A stretch of DNA of 64,000 nt from Hymenobacter baengnokdamensis (lineage in GTDB: Bacteria; Bacteroidota; Bacteroidia; Cytophagales; Hymenobacteraceae): positions 1,736,001 through 1,800,000 of the forward strand of contig NZ_CP044285.1 in assembly GCF_008728635.1 (NCBI RefSeq). The letters run 5' to 3'. Each line of letters opens with the position of its first letter. The first letter of the stretch is position 1. Of this stretch, positions 54,457 to 62,973 are shown in pieces. The notes below the pieces were generated by a model. That model saw only the letters and a list, made by a program, of their open reading frames with translations, was not told the DNA's origin and did not search any database. Position numbers and translations under genes: made by a program.

Positions 54457-55291
54457 AACCTGTTATGCACTATTAGCATGCCTAGCGAGCATAATACAGG
54501 CGAAAACGACAAAATGCAGCTGTTGCAAGGTCTGGCTCAAGCGTTCGTGGTCGCGGGCCAGTCGCCGGAAGCGGCTGCACCAGGCAAAACTGCGTTCGAC
54601 CACCCAGCGACGGGGCAACAGGACGAAACCCGTCTGACCTTCGGGCTTGGTTATGACCTGTAAGTCAATATCATGCACGGCGGCCTCGTATGCCGGGTCT
54701 TCCCCCGTGTAGCCCTGGTCCCCAAAGCCTACCTGCACGGTTTGGCCCGTAATCTCCTGCACCTGCCGGCACAACTCGCCCACTTGCGCCCGCTCTTGTT
54801 CGTTGGCTGGCGTGATGACGACGCTCAGCAACTGGCCCAGGGTGTCGACGGCGATGTGGGCCTTGCTACCCTTGCGCCTCTTTGCGCCGTCGTAACCCGC
54901 CCGGTGCCCGCTCTCTGGCGTGCTTTGCAGGGTCCGCCCGTCGAAAATAACGGCCGTGGGCGTGGCCGACCGCCCCAGCAGCACGCGCTGCAACTCGTTC
55001 AAATCTTGTACGATACGTTCAAACACGCGAGCATCGCGCCAGCGTTCCCATTGCTGGTAAACGGCCGACCAGGGTGGCAGGTCGCCGGGCAGGTAGCGCC
55101 AGGGGCAGCCCGTGTGGGCCAGGTAGCGCAAGCCGTTGAGCAGCGCCCGCAAGGGATGCTCCCGCTGAGGTGCGTCTTCGCGCATCAAACACAAATAGGG
55201 GCACACAAAGGCCCATTCATCATCGGAAATGTCGCTCGGGTAATGCGCTACTTTTGCCATGCCCAAATTTAGCTAGAGTACAGAACAGGCT
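54457..55291 (-). mobile_element. IS5-family insertion sequence with CTAG target duplication
   Basis: 835 bases, flanked by direct repeats CTAG (54453-54456 and 55292-55295), fitting the YTAR target rule of the IS5 group. Imperfect terminal inverted repeats begin ARCCTGTT at both ends. Confidence 0.88.
54463..55260 (-). CDS. IS5-family transposase
   Basis: 265 residues from the ATG at 55260; full length and without defect. An N-terminal DUF4096-like domain (YPSDISDDEWAFVCPYL, then HTGCPWRYLPGDLP) precedes a DDE core with Asp in AVIFDGRTLQ, Asp in VGFGDQGYTGED and Glu in PRRWVVERSFAWCSRFRR. The stop codon lies inside the left terminal repeat. Confidence 0.93.
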   Translation of the reverse strand: MAKVAHYPSDISDDEWAFVCPYLCLMREDAPQREHPLRALLNGLRYLAHTGCPWRYLPGDLPPWSAVYQQWERWRDARVFERIVQDLNELQRVLLGRSATPTAVIFDGRTLQSTPESGHRAGYDGAKRRKGSKAHIAVDTLGQLLSVVITPANEQERAQVGELCRQVQEITGQTVQVGFGDQGYTGEDPAYEAAVHDIDLQVITKPEGQTGFVLLPRRWVVERSFAWCSRFRRLARDHERLSQTLQQLHFVVFACIMLARHANSA

Positions 55292-55450
55292 CTAGCCGCT
55301 GCGGTGCAGCTCTTCCATGAGTCAGCGCACGCATACCCCGCTGCCCGCGCCCTAGCTGCCGTCGGCAGCTTCGACGGTGCCCCCGGCCCCGCTTCCTCCT
55401 TTTAGCCACCTGGGGGCTGCCCTGTGCTGGCCCCACTTCCTCTTTCACCC

Positions 55451-55765
55451 ATGCCTACAACTACTGTCACCTACCAGCCTCATCTACTCGACCCGCACGC
55501 CGCCGAGCCCCAGCCCGTCAGCCCAGCCAATGGCCGCAGCTTCAAACTAGCTGAGTTGTACCGCTTGCTCGATTGCGAGCTAGTCGACGTGGTGCGCCTC
55601 ACCGATGAGCTGATTCTCATCATTGACGATGAAGGCAAGTTTCGCAACCCCGCCTACCTCAATCTGCTGGCTACCTACTTGTGGCACCAGCACCAGCCCG
55701 CCGCCCGTGGCGTCGATGCCATCGTGGGCCGGGCCATTCTCTGCCACGACCAGCAATTCCGCTAA
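55451..55765 (+). CDS. DUF3846-like small protein
   Basis: 104 residues from the ATG at 55451. The stretch FKLAELYRLLDCELVDVVRL (about 29-48), then LILIIDDEGKFRNPAYLN and AIVGRAILC, fits the DUF3846 pattern seen in plasmids and phages. Role unknown. It belongs to the same + strand cluster as the following recombination genes. Confidence 0.65.
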   Translation: MPTTTVTYQPHLLDPHAAEPQPVSPANGRSFKLAELYRLLDCELVDVVRLTDELILIIDDEGKFRNPAYLNLLATYLWHQHQPAARGVDAIVGRAILCHDQQFR

Positions 55766-55812
55766 CCACTCAGGGGCCGCTGCAGGGCGGCCCCAAATTT
55801 TCCCTAGCATCA

Positions 55813-56049
55813 ATGAAAGCCCCCGTCTTCAGCGCACTAAGTGGTAGCAGGTCAGAGACTAAAAAGCTACTGCGCGACTTGAGAAAAGTAGCCCAAAAGG
55901 ACATGAAACGCCCCTTCTACATCGAGAATCATTCGGTCGGCGCCGGTGCAGTAGTCTATGCGACCGACAAGAAAGCGGCTAGGGAGGAATATCTAAGACA
56001 GTTCCCACACGCTGCTACTGAACGGTTTACGGCCTATGTGGCCAAGTAA
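55813..56049 (+). CDS. Small basic hypothetical protein
   Basis: 78 residues from the ATG at 55813. Basic N-terminal half, then FTAYVAK at the end. No family is recognised; cluster position is the main evidence that it is real. Confidence 0.5.
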   Translation: MKAPVFSALSGSRSETKKLLRDLRKVAQKDMKRPFYIENHSVGAGAVVYATDKKAAREEYLRQFPHAATERFTAYVAK

Positions 56050-56091
56050 ACCAACCAAACTCATTTTTTACCTCACCACCTCCCTAACCCC

Positions 56092-56838
56092 ATGTCTACT
56101 ACACCAAAAACCCAATTGCAGGGAATCGCTAGCCTGCCCGCCGCTCCCATCGAAGCCTCGGCCGCCCTCATCGGACTCCCCTCCCCCGTAGGGCCGGGGG
56201 TGGGGCTGCCCACCCGTGCCTACCTCATCGACAAAGTGGATGAGGCCAGCGGCGAAGTCGCGCAGGTGTCGCGCTTTCGCTATCTGCCCGGTCACCCCCG
56301 CCAGGTGCGCTTCGATGCCAAGGCCGGCCAGTTCAACATCGGCGGCACAGTGCCGCTGGGCAACTCACTCCGCTTCATCCCGCTGGCCTGGCGCATCTTC
56401 CAGGACGATATTCTCAACATGGGCCGCAAGCTCTGGGCCGAGCTGTTTTTCGCCGACGACAAGGGCGCAATCTGTGCGGTGCTTTTCCACGGCTATAGTG
56501 TGGAAAACCTCTATCGCCTCATTGAGCCGCTGTTTTACGACGACCTGACCCTGGCCGACGTGGTGGTAAAAGTGACCACCGAGAAGAAGCAGACCACCAA
56601 GGAAGGCAAAACGGCGACCTACTACATCGCCCAGTTCAGCTACGAGCCCGCACCCGCCGAGGAGGTAGCCGCCCGCCGCGACTACGCCCGCGACCTGCCC
56701 ATCTGGCGAGCCGAAACCCACACCGGCGCGGCCGACATCCGCATCCAGCACGGCTACACCGTGCCCGAGGACGGCGAACCGGAGGAAGGCGTAAGCCACC
56801 CCCACACCCCCGCCGCCGAGTTGCCTGCTGCTGCCTAG
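56092..56838 (+). CDS. Phage/plasmid early protein next to RecB-type nuclease
   Basis: 248 residues. After a variable start it has an ordered central region (RAYLIDKVDEASGEV, then LGNSLRFIPLAWRIFQDD and WAELFFADDKGAICAVLF), and a flexible acidic tail. It lies two genes before the RecB-like nuclease and might act with it as annealing or accessory protein, but no annealing-protein motif is visible. Bases 56176-56207 look like a degenerate copy of the REP-like element found at 17556. Confidence 0.55.
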   Translation: MSTTPKTQLQGIASLPAAPIEASAALIGLPSPVGPGVGLPTRAYLIDKVDEASGEVAQVSRFRYLPGHPRQVRFDAKAGQFNIGGTVPLGNSLRFIPLAWRIFQDDILNMGRKLWAELFFADDKGAICAVLFHGYSVENLYRLIEPLFYDDLTLADVVVKVTTEKKQTTKEGKTATYYIAQFSYEPAPAEEVAARRDYARDLPIWRAETHTGAADIRIQHGYTVPEDGEPEEGVSHPHTPAAELPAAA

Positions 56839-56897
56839 TGCTACCGCCCCCGCCCGTTTGGGTGGGGGCCTAAGTGCCACTTCAACTAGCCAACCAT

Positions 56898-57341
56898 ATG
56901 GAAACCAGCCGTAAATATCCGCTCCTCTCGCGCTACTGCTTTAGTTGGTGCTGGCAGGCGCAATTCCGAGTGCTCAAATCCAACAAGCGCAAAAAGCAGT
57001 GGATTGACTTAGCCGAAGTGCAGGGCACCGACGCCGATGACGCGCAGAAGTCGCTTCGCTACCTCTGCGACCGCAAGGGCTGGCAACTACTTGAAGTGTT
57101 TCACTTGCGACCCACCTGCTTAGCCTTTGCCTTCGACCGTGATGCAGACAATAGCAGCTTTCTATCTCAGGAAGAAAAGCGCCAGCACTGCCCGCGCCCG
57201 GCCGCTCGCGGCGAGCTATACCGCCCCCAAAGCCCGCAGCAGCTACGCCAGGCCCGCCAGCTGGAAAAGCAAAAGCGTGCCCTCCAGGCCGCCTACCCGC
57301 TGCTAGCCATTGATAATTGCTCACTGTTAATTGATAACTGA
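56898..57341 (+). CDS. Hypothetical early protein ending in a repeat
   Basis: 147 residues from the ATG at 56898 (METSRKYPLLSRYCF). Basic, with a Cys-rich start. Its last ~13 residues (LLAIDNCSLLIDN) are encoded by TTGATAATTGC...TTGATAACTG, a short repeat typical of intergenic DNA, so the true C-terminus may have been replaced. The nuclease gene starts 4 bases after the stop. Confidence 0.5.
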   Translation: METSRKYPLLSRYCFSWCWQAQFRVLKSNKRKKQWIDLAEVQGTDADDAQKSLRYLCDRKGWQLLEVFHLRPTCLAFAFDRDADNSSFLSQEEKRQHCPRPAARGELYRPQSPQQLRQARQLEKQKRALQAAYPLLAIDNCSLLIDN

Positions 57342-57345
57342 AAAG

Positions 57346-58023
57346 ATGTTTCACTCCCTTACCCATCATCCCGACCTGACCCAGGCCCAGCACCGCGCCC
57401 TGCCGCACGTCTCCAATACCGACCTGTCCGACCTCAAGGCTAGCATCCTGGGCCAGCTGCGTCGGCCCAACCCCGTGGCCCTGGCTTTCGGCTCCCATTT
57501 TCACACCGCCGTGCTGGAACCCCAATACTACCAGCGCACCGACGAGCGCGGTATCAAGTGGCCCGACCTCGAAATGCTAGCCCGCCAACTGCGCCGCCAA
57601 CGCTACTGCCGCGACTTGCTCTACCGCGGCCAGGCCGAGCAGTCCTACACCGCCGTCCACACCGCCACCGGGGTAGGGGTGAAGCTGCGCCCCGACCTGC
57701 TCGTGCATAGCCGCGCCGGCCGCCAGCTCACCCTCATCGACTTCAAAACCAGCAGCGCCCCTGACCTGGCTCATTTCCTGGCCACCATCGAGAAATACGA
57801 CTACGACCGCCAGGCCGCGCTCTATCTCGACGTACTGAGCGCGACGCGTTTCCTCATCATCGGCGTGCAAAAGAAAGCTCCGCACGAAGTATGGCGCGTT
57901 GAATTAACCGCCATGCCTGGCCTCATCGAGCAGGGCCGCAAGAAGTACGCCGCTCTGCTGCGCTACCATGCCCGCCAACTCACAGGTCATCAATGTTTGC
58001 CTGCTCTAGCCCAAGCTGCTTAA
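57346..58023 (+). CDS. RecE/RecB-type PD-(D/E)xK exonuclease
   Basis: 225 residues from the ATG at 57346. Conserved features of the exodeoxyribonuclease VIII-like family: GSHFHTAVLEPQYY (about 45-58), KLRPDLLV (Asp, about 111-118), TLIDFKTSSAP (D-x-K, about 126-136) and KYDYDRQAALYLD (about 147-159). It degrades DNA ends for recombination or repair of the element. A long terminator follows directly. Confidence 0.82.
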   Translation: MFHSLTHHPDLTQAQHRALPHVSNTDLSDLKASILGQLRRPNPVALAFGSHFHTAVLEPQYYQRTDERGIKWPDLEMLARQLRRQRYCRDLLYRGQAEQSYTAVHTATGVGVKLRPDLLVHSRAGRQLTLIDFKTSSAPDLAHFLATIEKYDYDRQAALYLDVLSATRFLIIGVQKKAPHEVWRVELTAMPGLIEQGRKKYAALLRYHARQLTGHQCLPALAQAA

Positions 58024-58065
58024 ACGACAACGGCCCACTTCGCAGGAAGTGGGCCGTTGTCGTTT
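58022..58065 (+). terminator. Perfect 20-bp-arm terminator after the nuclease gene
   Basis: AAACGACAACGGCCCACTTC and its exact complement with the loop GCAG; the left arm overlaps the stop codon, and the T-rich end follows. Confidence 0.9.
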
Positions 58066-58138
58066 GAGACCAGTAGGTAAGCCGTTGACTTCATCCCGTC
58101 TCATTACTTTGTCTTGAAATCTGAGACAACTAGTAGTA

Positions 58139-59128
58139 ATGAGACAAACCCCGGAAGAAAAAGCGTTGCTGGATGATGCCCTAACGGCGCTGAGTGGATT
58201 ACTACCCAAGCAATTGCCTATGAAAGCCAAGCCAAGCAGGGAGGGACTGTACTTACGAATAAGTAAGCACACTAGCTTTCGCCTCCTAGTGCGCCCTGGC
58301 TGGCTAAGCAATGCCGCCGAACTACGACAGCCTGAGCCAGGAACCGTGCTAGTGGTGCCCTACGTGGGAGAGTCGCAAGGTGCCCAGCTACGAGCCCAAG
58401 GCTTCTGCTACCTCGACCGGGCGGGTAACGCCTGGCTGAGCGACGCGGCGCACGAGCTAGCCATACTAATCCTGGGCCGGGCACGGCCCCAAGTAGCCAC
58501 GCAGGCCGCCGGTGGACAGCTGTTTAGCAGGAACGGGCTCCGGCTCTTGTACGCGCTGTTGCTGGAGTCGCAACTAGTGCGCGAGCCCTACCGCGCCATA
58601 GCAGCGCGGGCCGGGCTGCCGACGGCCACCGTCGGGCGGGCACTCCTGAGTTTGCAAAGCCAAGACTACCTGCGCCAGGAGAAACCACGGCGCTTACTAC
58701 GGCTCACGGAGCTGCGGCGGCGCTGGATAGATGCCTACGGCGAAACCCTACGCCCCAAGCTCGTAGCGGGGCGCTACCGCTGGCTGGAGCCGGAGCGGGC
58801 GCGCAACGGCTGGCAGCAAGTGCCCCTGCCAGCGGGCACCCGCTGGGGCGGGGAGCCCGCCGCCCATTTGCTGCTCGATGGCTACCTGCTACCCCTGGAT
58901 TTTACCTTGTACACCACCGCCCCGCGCGGCGAGTTGATGGGGACCATGCGCCTGATACCTGACCCCAACGGGCGAGTGCAAGTGTTGGTGCCGTTTGAGG
59001 AGCCACCCACGGAAACTCCTCTCCCCAACTGCGTTTCACCGCTGCTAGCCTACGCAGACCTAATCCTGAGCGGCGACCCCCGCAACCAGGAAGTAGCCGC
59101 CATGCTGGCCGAGCAGTACTTGAAGTGA
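58139..59128 (+). CDS. AbiEi-family antitoxin-like protein, solitary
   Basis: 329 residues. The central winged helix (about 120-190; GLRLLYALLLE, RAGLPTATVGRALLSLQSQ) and the C-terminal domain (PLPAGTRWGGEPAAHLLLD, then RVQVLVPFE) resemble Bacteroidetes proteins labelled type IV antitoxin AbiEi-like. The cognate nucleotidyltransferase AbiEii is not adjacent, so it is either an orphan or a regulator. It is transcribed separately after the strong terminator. Confidence 0.65.
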   Translation: MRQTPEEKALLDDALTALSGLLPKQLPMKAKPSREGLYLRISKHTSFRLLVRPGWLSNAAELRQPEPGTVLVVPYVGESQGAQLRAQGFCYLDRAGNAWLSDAAHELAILILGRARPQVATQAAGGQLFSRNGLRLLYALLLESQLVREPYRAIAARAGLPTATVGRALLSLQSQDYLRQEKPRRLLRLTELRRRWIDAYGETLRPKLVAGRYRWLEPERARNGWQQVPLPAGTRWGGEPAAHLLLDGYLLPLDFTLYTTAPRGELMGTMRLIPDPNGRVQVLVPFEEPPTETPLPNCVSPLLAYADLILSGDPRNQEVAAMLAEQYLK

Positions 59129-59156
59129 AGTAGCCTGCCAGCCCGGCTACCAACAA

Positions 59157-60269
59157 TTACCCTTGCATTCGCTCTTGCTCTTCCCTTACCAGCGCCTGCA
59201 ACTCCTCTTCCGAAGGCAAATTCACTTGGTACTTGCTCACGAATAGCTGCTCGGCCATGCCCGTGGTGGCGTAGCGTACCAGCGTGTCATTCTTCTGCGC
59301 GCACAGAATCAGCCCCACCGGCGGATTGTCGCCCTCGGTCATCTCCTGCTCCCGGTAGTAGTTCAAATACACGTTCATCTGCCCCGCGTCGGCATGGCTG
59401 AACGCCCCAATCTTCAAATCCACCAGCACGTGGCACTTCAAAATGCGGTGGTAAAACACCAGGTCAATGAAGTAGTGCTCGTTGTCAAAGGTGATGCGCT
59501 TCTGCCGCGCCTCGAAGCAGAAGCCCCGCCCCATCTCCACCAGAAACGTCTGCAAGTGCGCAATGATGGCCGTTTCCAAGTCGCTCTCGCTGTAGCTAGC
59601 CCGTTCTTCTAGCCCCAAAAATTCCAGCACATAGGGGTTCTTCACCACGTCAGCCACCACCAGCGGCTGCGCCCCGGCATGGCCCGCCAGCACCGCCACC
59701 TTATCGGTAGAGAGCCCCGTGCGCTCGTACAGCGCCGAATTGATAGCCCGCTTCAACTCCCGTACCGACCAACTGTTTTTCACCGCCTGCACCTCGTAAA
59801 AGGCCCGCTGCAACGGCCGGTCCAGAGCCAGCAATTCCAGAAAATGCGAGAAGCTGAGCCGCGTCAGCAGTAGGGTAGGGGCAATGCCCGGCAAGGCGTC
59901 TTGCCCTACCGACTCCTCAACTGTTGGGAGCGCTGGGAAGCTAGCAGTATCCAGAAAACCAGCGCGTTGTAATTCTGCAGACACTGTCTGCAAAATTAGG
60001 GGGTAGGCTTGGTAAAACTCGCGGCACTGATAAAGCCGCCGCTCCGCTAGCCCTTTAACATCGCGTAGCTGTAGCGCCAGCTCCGATAGCAGTTGCTCAC
60101 CATACGTGGCCCGGTCGCTGCCGCCCTGCTCATATTCGGCAATGTGCCACCCGATAAGCCAGTTACGCACCGTCAGCCAGTAGTTTATCTGCGCCGCCGC
60201 CGCCCGCTGCGTTTGTGCGTGTAGCTGCCCAATCTGTTCCGCTAGTGTCGAAAGCGTAATTTCTGCCAT
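59157..60269 (-). CDS. DUF1016/YhcG-like PD-(D/E)xK nuclease
   Basis: 370 residues from the ATG at 60269 (MAEITLSTLAEQIG); an ATG at 60320 would overlap the upstream terminator. The N-terminal DUF1016 helical domain (about 10-150, ending in SFSHFLELLAL) and the C-terminal nuclease domain (about 215-340, with FIDLVFYHRILKCHVLVDLK) match the YhcG-type family. Such proteins are common in mobile regions; substrate unknown. Confidence 0.88.
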   Translation of the reverse strand: MAEITLSTLAEQIGQLHAQTQRAAAAQINYWLTVRNWLIGWHIAEYEQGGSDRATYGEQLLSELALQLRDVKGLAERRLYQCREFYQAYPLILQTVSAELQRAGFLDTASFPALPTVEESVGQDALPGIAPTLLLTRLSFSHFLELLALDRPLQRAFYEVQAVKNSWSVRELKRAINSALYERTGLSTDKVAVLAGHAGAQPLVVADVVKNPYVLEFLGLEERASYSESDLETAIIAHLQTFLVEMGRGFCFEARQKRITFDNEHYFIDLVFYHRILKCHVLVDLKIGAFSHADAGQMNVYLNYYREQEMTEGDNPPVGLILCAQKNDTLVRYATTGMAEQLFVSKYQVNLPSEEELQALVREEQERMQG

Positions 60270-60325
60270 ACGGGCCAAGATACGCCGGGCTATTGAGTCC
60301 AAAGCGAGGCTGGCAGCCATGGAAA

Positions 60326-60354
60326 AAGCCGGCTCCCTATCAGGGAACCGGCTT
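60326..60354 (-). terminator. Terminator of the paralogue pair
   Basis: AAGCCGG(C/T)TCCCT-type hairpin arms with one mismatch; read on - it ends in a run of T. It overlaps the upstream in-frame ATG of the DUF1016 gene, which argues against that start. Confidence 0.8.
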
Positions 60355-60386
60355 CTCGTTGCTATTCAAGGCTGCTACAAAGCCGT

Positions 60387-60932
60387 TTACAACGCGGCAG
60401 CGGTAGTCTCACCTACCGTAAATGTGTGCGTCAGTCGTGCTCCCGACGGGGCCACCGCCGTGAGTGTGATGACCTGTCCCACCGCCACGTTCGGCACCGA
60501 CATACTAATCGTGTCGTTTAGCGCCAGCTTGTAGGAGTAGGCCCCCGGCGAATCAAACACGAGCAAGAACTCTTTATCCGTCGCCTCCGGCGAGGAGACT
60601 TGCAGGGTGAGGTTATCGTAGCCATTTGAAAAGCTATGCAGGAAGCTATCCAGCGTCAACGCCCCAGCGGCCGGTACCGTGGCGGTGCTCGCCGTCAGCG
60701 TAGCCCCTGGCAAGTCGAAACCCAGCTTGTCGGCATCCAGAATGTACATGCCATCGGGCACCAGCTGCGTGAGCGAATTGAAGGTGTTGCTCGGCTTGAA
60801 CACCTGATAACCCGTACCCGCGCTGTTGATGCCATACACGGCATTGGCGTTGGTTTTCCAGCTGGCCGAGGCTAGCACCTGAGCAGCACCGCTGAACAGA
60901 AAGCCGGTGAGCTGTTTGCTAATCGTACTCAT
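60387..60932 (-). CDS. Paralogue A: constant N-terminal domain, variable C-terminal domain
   Basis: 181 residues. The first ~75 residues (SWKTNANAVYGINSAGTGYQ, then NTFNSLTQL and YILDA) nearly equal those of the next gene, while the C-terminal part is unrelated and beta-rich, Ig-like (SFSNGYDNLTLQVSSPEATD). This constant-variable pattern fits receptor-binding or attachment proteins of phages. No signal peptide. Role is inference. Confidence 0.6.
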   Translation of the reverse strand: MSTISKQLTGFLFSGAAQVLASASWKTNANAVYGINSAGTGYQVFKPSNTFNSLTQLVPDGMYILDADKLGFDLPGATLTASTATVPAAGALTLDSFLHSFSNGYDNLTLQVSSPEATDKEFLLVFDSPGAYSYKLALNDTISMSVPNVAVGQVITLTAVAPSGARLTHTFTVGETTAAAL

Positions 60933-60962
60933 ACAAAAAGGGTAAAGAGGGTAGGGCCTGGG

Positions 60963-61514
60963 TTAAGCGGGCTGAATGGTAAAATCGCGCACCACGTGCA
61001 CACCCTTGGCATCGTAGAAGTGGGCATAGTAGGTGCCCGGCGCCGTAATGGCCGTGTAGAGGAGTTCCGGCCCGTGCGGGGTGCAGAAGCTGGAAATACC
61101 ATACTGCACATCGGCATCGTGGCTAGGAATGGGCGCATCCAGCACCAGGGTAATGAGCCCGCCGTTGGTGCTGCTGGCCCCGAACTGCAGTTGCAGGCCG
61201 TCCGGGGTCATGGTCGGCACCAGCGACGACACGGTTATCGTCCCCGTGGGGGCGCCTACCCCCGCCGCGGCCGTGAGCATGGCCCCCGGCAACTCGAAGC
61301 CCGTGGTGGCCGCATCCAAGATGTACACGCCATCGGGCGCGAGCTGGGTGAGGGAGTTGAAGGTGTTGCCGGGCTTAAATACCTGGTAGCCCGTGCCCGC
61401 GCTGTTGATGCCGTACACGGCATTGGCATTCGTTTTCCAGCTGACTGAAGCCAGCGCCTGGACTTCCCCGCTGTAGAGGAAGCCCACCAGTTTTTTGCTT
61501 ATCGTACTCATCAA
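60963..61514 (-). CDS. Paralogue B of the same family
   Basis: 183 residues. The N-terminal ~75 residues match paralogue A (about 80% by eye), the rest is a different beta-rich domain (LVPTMTPDGLQLQFGASSTN). It is 30 bases from paralogue A on the same strand; transcribed first. See A for interpretation. Confidence 0.6.
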   Translation of the reverse strand: MMSTISKKLVGFLYSGEVQALASVSWKTNANAVYGINSAGTGYQVFKPGNTFNSLTQLAPDGVYILDAATTGFELPGAMLTAAAGVGAPTGTITVSSLVPTMTPDGLQLQFGASSTNGGLITLVLDAPIPSHDADVQYGISSFCTPHGPELLYTAITAPGTYYAHFYDAKGVHVVRDFTIQPA

Positions 61515-61532
61515 AAAGAAAAAGTTAAAGGG

Positions 61533-61799
61533 TTAGATGGCCAGTAAGTCGCGCGGGTCGAGGTAGCCCAGCAGCACGTAGTTCGCCGGGAAAGAAGTGA
61601 GCGGCCAGGTAGCGCCCACCGCAAAGGCGCGCTGCCAATCGTTAGGTTGGCCCGCCGGCGCCTGCACCACGGCCACCAGCCAGTCCGCCAGCGCCACCTG
61701 TGCCTGCCGCCCGTTCAGGCTGGCTACCGGCTGCACGGCCGTAATGCGCAGCTGCGCCAGTACTAGCCCCGCGTGGGTTGTTTCCGAATGCATGGTCAT
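61533..61799 (-). CDS. Small hypothetical protein
   Basis: 88 residues from the ATG at 61799 (MTMHSETTHAGLV); the upstream in-frame ATG at 61841 is inside the terminator of the preceding gene. Beta-rich, no family. It is the first gene of the unit with paralogues B and A, 18 bases upstream. Confidence 0.5.
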   Translation of the reverse strand: MTMHSETTHAGLVLAQLRITAVQPVASLNGRQAQVALADWLVAVVQAPAGQPNDWQRAFAVGATWPLTSFPANYVLLGYLDPRDLLAI

Positions 61800-61821
61800 C
61801 ACCACGAGAAATGAGGGGTAG

Positions 61822-61858
61822 AAAAAAGCCGGCCCCGGCATCGCTACCAGGGCCGGCC
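61822..61858 (-). terminator. Terminator after the conserved Bacteroidetes protein
   Basis: GCCGGCCC and GGGCCGGC arms; the - transcript ends in T6. Confidence 0.85.
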
Positions 61859-61881
61859 CATTAGTCTCTAAGCCGCCAGGC

Positions 61882-62907
61882 TTAGAAGTTCACCGTCGCC
61901 GCAAACGCGTCCGTGTGGGTCACGCCGGCGTGGCTGAAGCTGAATGTCTTACCAGTGTAGCGGTCCAGGTAGGCCACGCTGGCCACCTGTGCACCACCCA
62001 CCGAGATGTCCATGCTGGCCGGGGCCGAGCCGCCGGTAGTCAGGGCATTGAACTTGAACAAGTCACCGGTTGAGGCGGCGAGCGTTACACCCTGGGCGTT
62101 GTCGTTCGGGCCCGTCAGGTTCGTGTCGAAGTTCACGTTAGAGCCACCGGTTGAAGCCACCACGTTCACATACTCCACCGCCAGCGGGTTATTGGCGTTG
62201 TTGTTCAGGGGGTAGTATTTGCCGTTGAGCTGTTGATAGTAGTTGATGCCCAGCACCCCTACTACCAAGTCATCCGCCGCCGGCGCACTGGGCAATGAAG
62301 CCACTACTGTCTTGTTGGCCAGGGCCGCCCCGTTCAGCGCCAGGATGCCCAGCGGCTGCGCTACGGCGGCCTGTTGGTAGGTCTTGCCCATGAAATCCAC
62401 CGACGAGGCCCCGAGCACCAGCTCGTAGTGCGTAGCCCCCTGCGGCGCGGCAATATCCGTCAGCGGGTTCAGGCTCGGAATAGTGAGCGTCACGTCCGAG
62501 CCGCTACCCGTCACGGTGTATTGGAAGAACAGGTTCTGCGCGATACCCGCCCCGTTGTTGAAGTTGAAGCCCAGCAGCGCAGCCAGGTTGTCCTTGAGCA
62601 CCTGGCGCTGCCCCCGGTCGTTGGTCATGTCCAGCGAGATGGCGGCGCGCATAGCCTGCGTCAGGCGCGACACCATGCGCGTATCGCTGGCCGCCTGAAT
62701 TGCCACCCGCAAGGAGTCGCGCAGCAGCTTGCCCGCCGAAGCCGCTGCCCCAAACTCGCTGGCGTTTTCCCGCGTGCGCGCCCGGCTCGGGGCGCTGGCG
62801 AAGGCCGCCTTATTGCTCTGCGGCTTCTGGGAGATGCTCCCGTTTTTATTAAACACCAGGCCACCTACGGTGCCCTGAATGCCGAGTATGCCCGTCTGAC
62901 GTGCCAT
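61882..62907 (-). CDS. Conserved Bacteroidetes protein of unknown function
   Basis: 341 residues. Starts MARQTGILGIQGTVGGLVF and has RTRENASEFGAAASAGKLLR (about 44-63), hallmarks of an uncharacterised family frequent in Bacteroidetes genomes. The remainder is beta-rich, with a Gly/Asn-rich C-terminal part. It may be structural (particle or surface) in view of its neighbours. Confidence 0.7.
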   Translation of the reverse strand: MARQTGILGIQGTVGGLVFNKNGSISQKPQSNKAAFASAPSRARTRENASEFGAAASAGKLLRDSLRVAIQAASDTRMVSRLTQAMRAAISLDMTNDRGQRQVLKDNLAALLGFNFNNGAGIAQNLFFQYTVTGSGSDVTLTIPSLNPLTDIAAPQGATHYELVLGASSVDFMGKTYQQAAVAQPLGILALNGAALANKTVVASLPSAPAADDLVVGVLGINYYQQLNGKYYPLNNNANNPLAVEYVNVVASTGGSNVNFDTNLTGPNDNAQGVTLAASTGDLFKFNALTTGGSAPASMDISVGGAQVASVAYLDRYTGKTFSFSHAGVTHTDAFAATVNF

Positions 62908-62973
62908 CGTAATTAAGTAGGTAAAAGGTTAAAAAATAGTTTGCGTTTGGCTGCTTGCCGTTACGCGGCCTTG

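Larger units (their letters stand above)
54270..55405 (+). pseudogene. Small early gene split by an IS5 element
   Basis: Exons 54270-54456 and 55296-55405 join in frame if the element and one CTAG copy are removed, giving 98 residues. The left part reads MIARLSPSFSQVAAACF...; the right part continues AAAVQLFHESAHAYPA... to TAG (55403-55405). With the IS present translation ends VMHY at about 54476. It is weakly similar to the gene at 53623. Confidence 0.85.

Noticed and set aside
58022..58065. 44-base palindrome considered as an attachment or recombination site
   Set aside because: It overlaps a stop codon and ends a gene unit, which fits a terminator.
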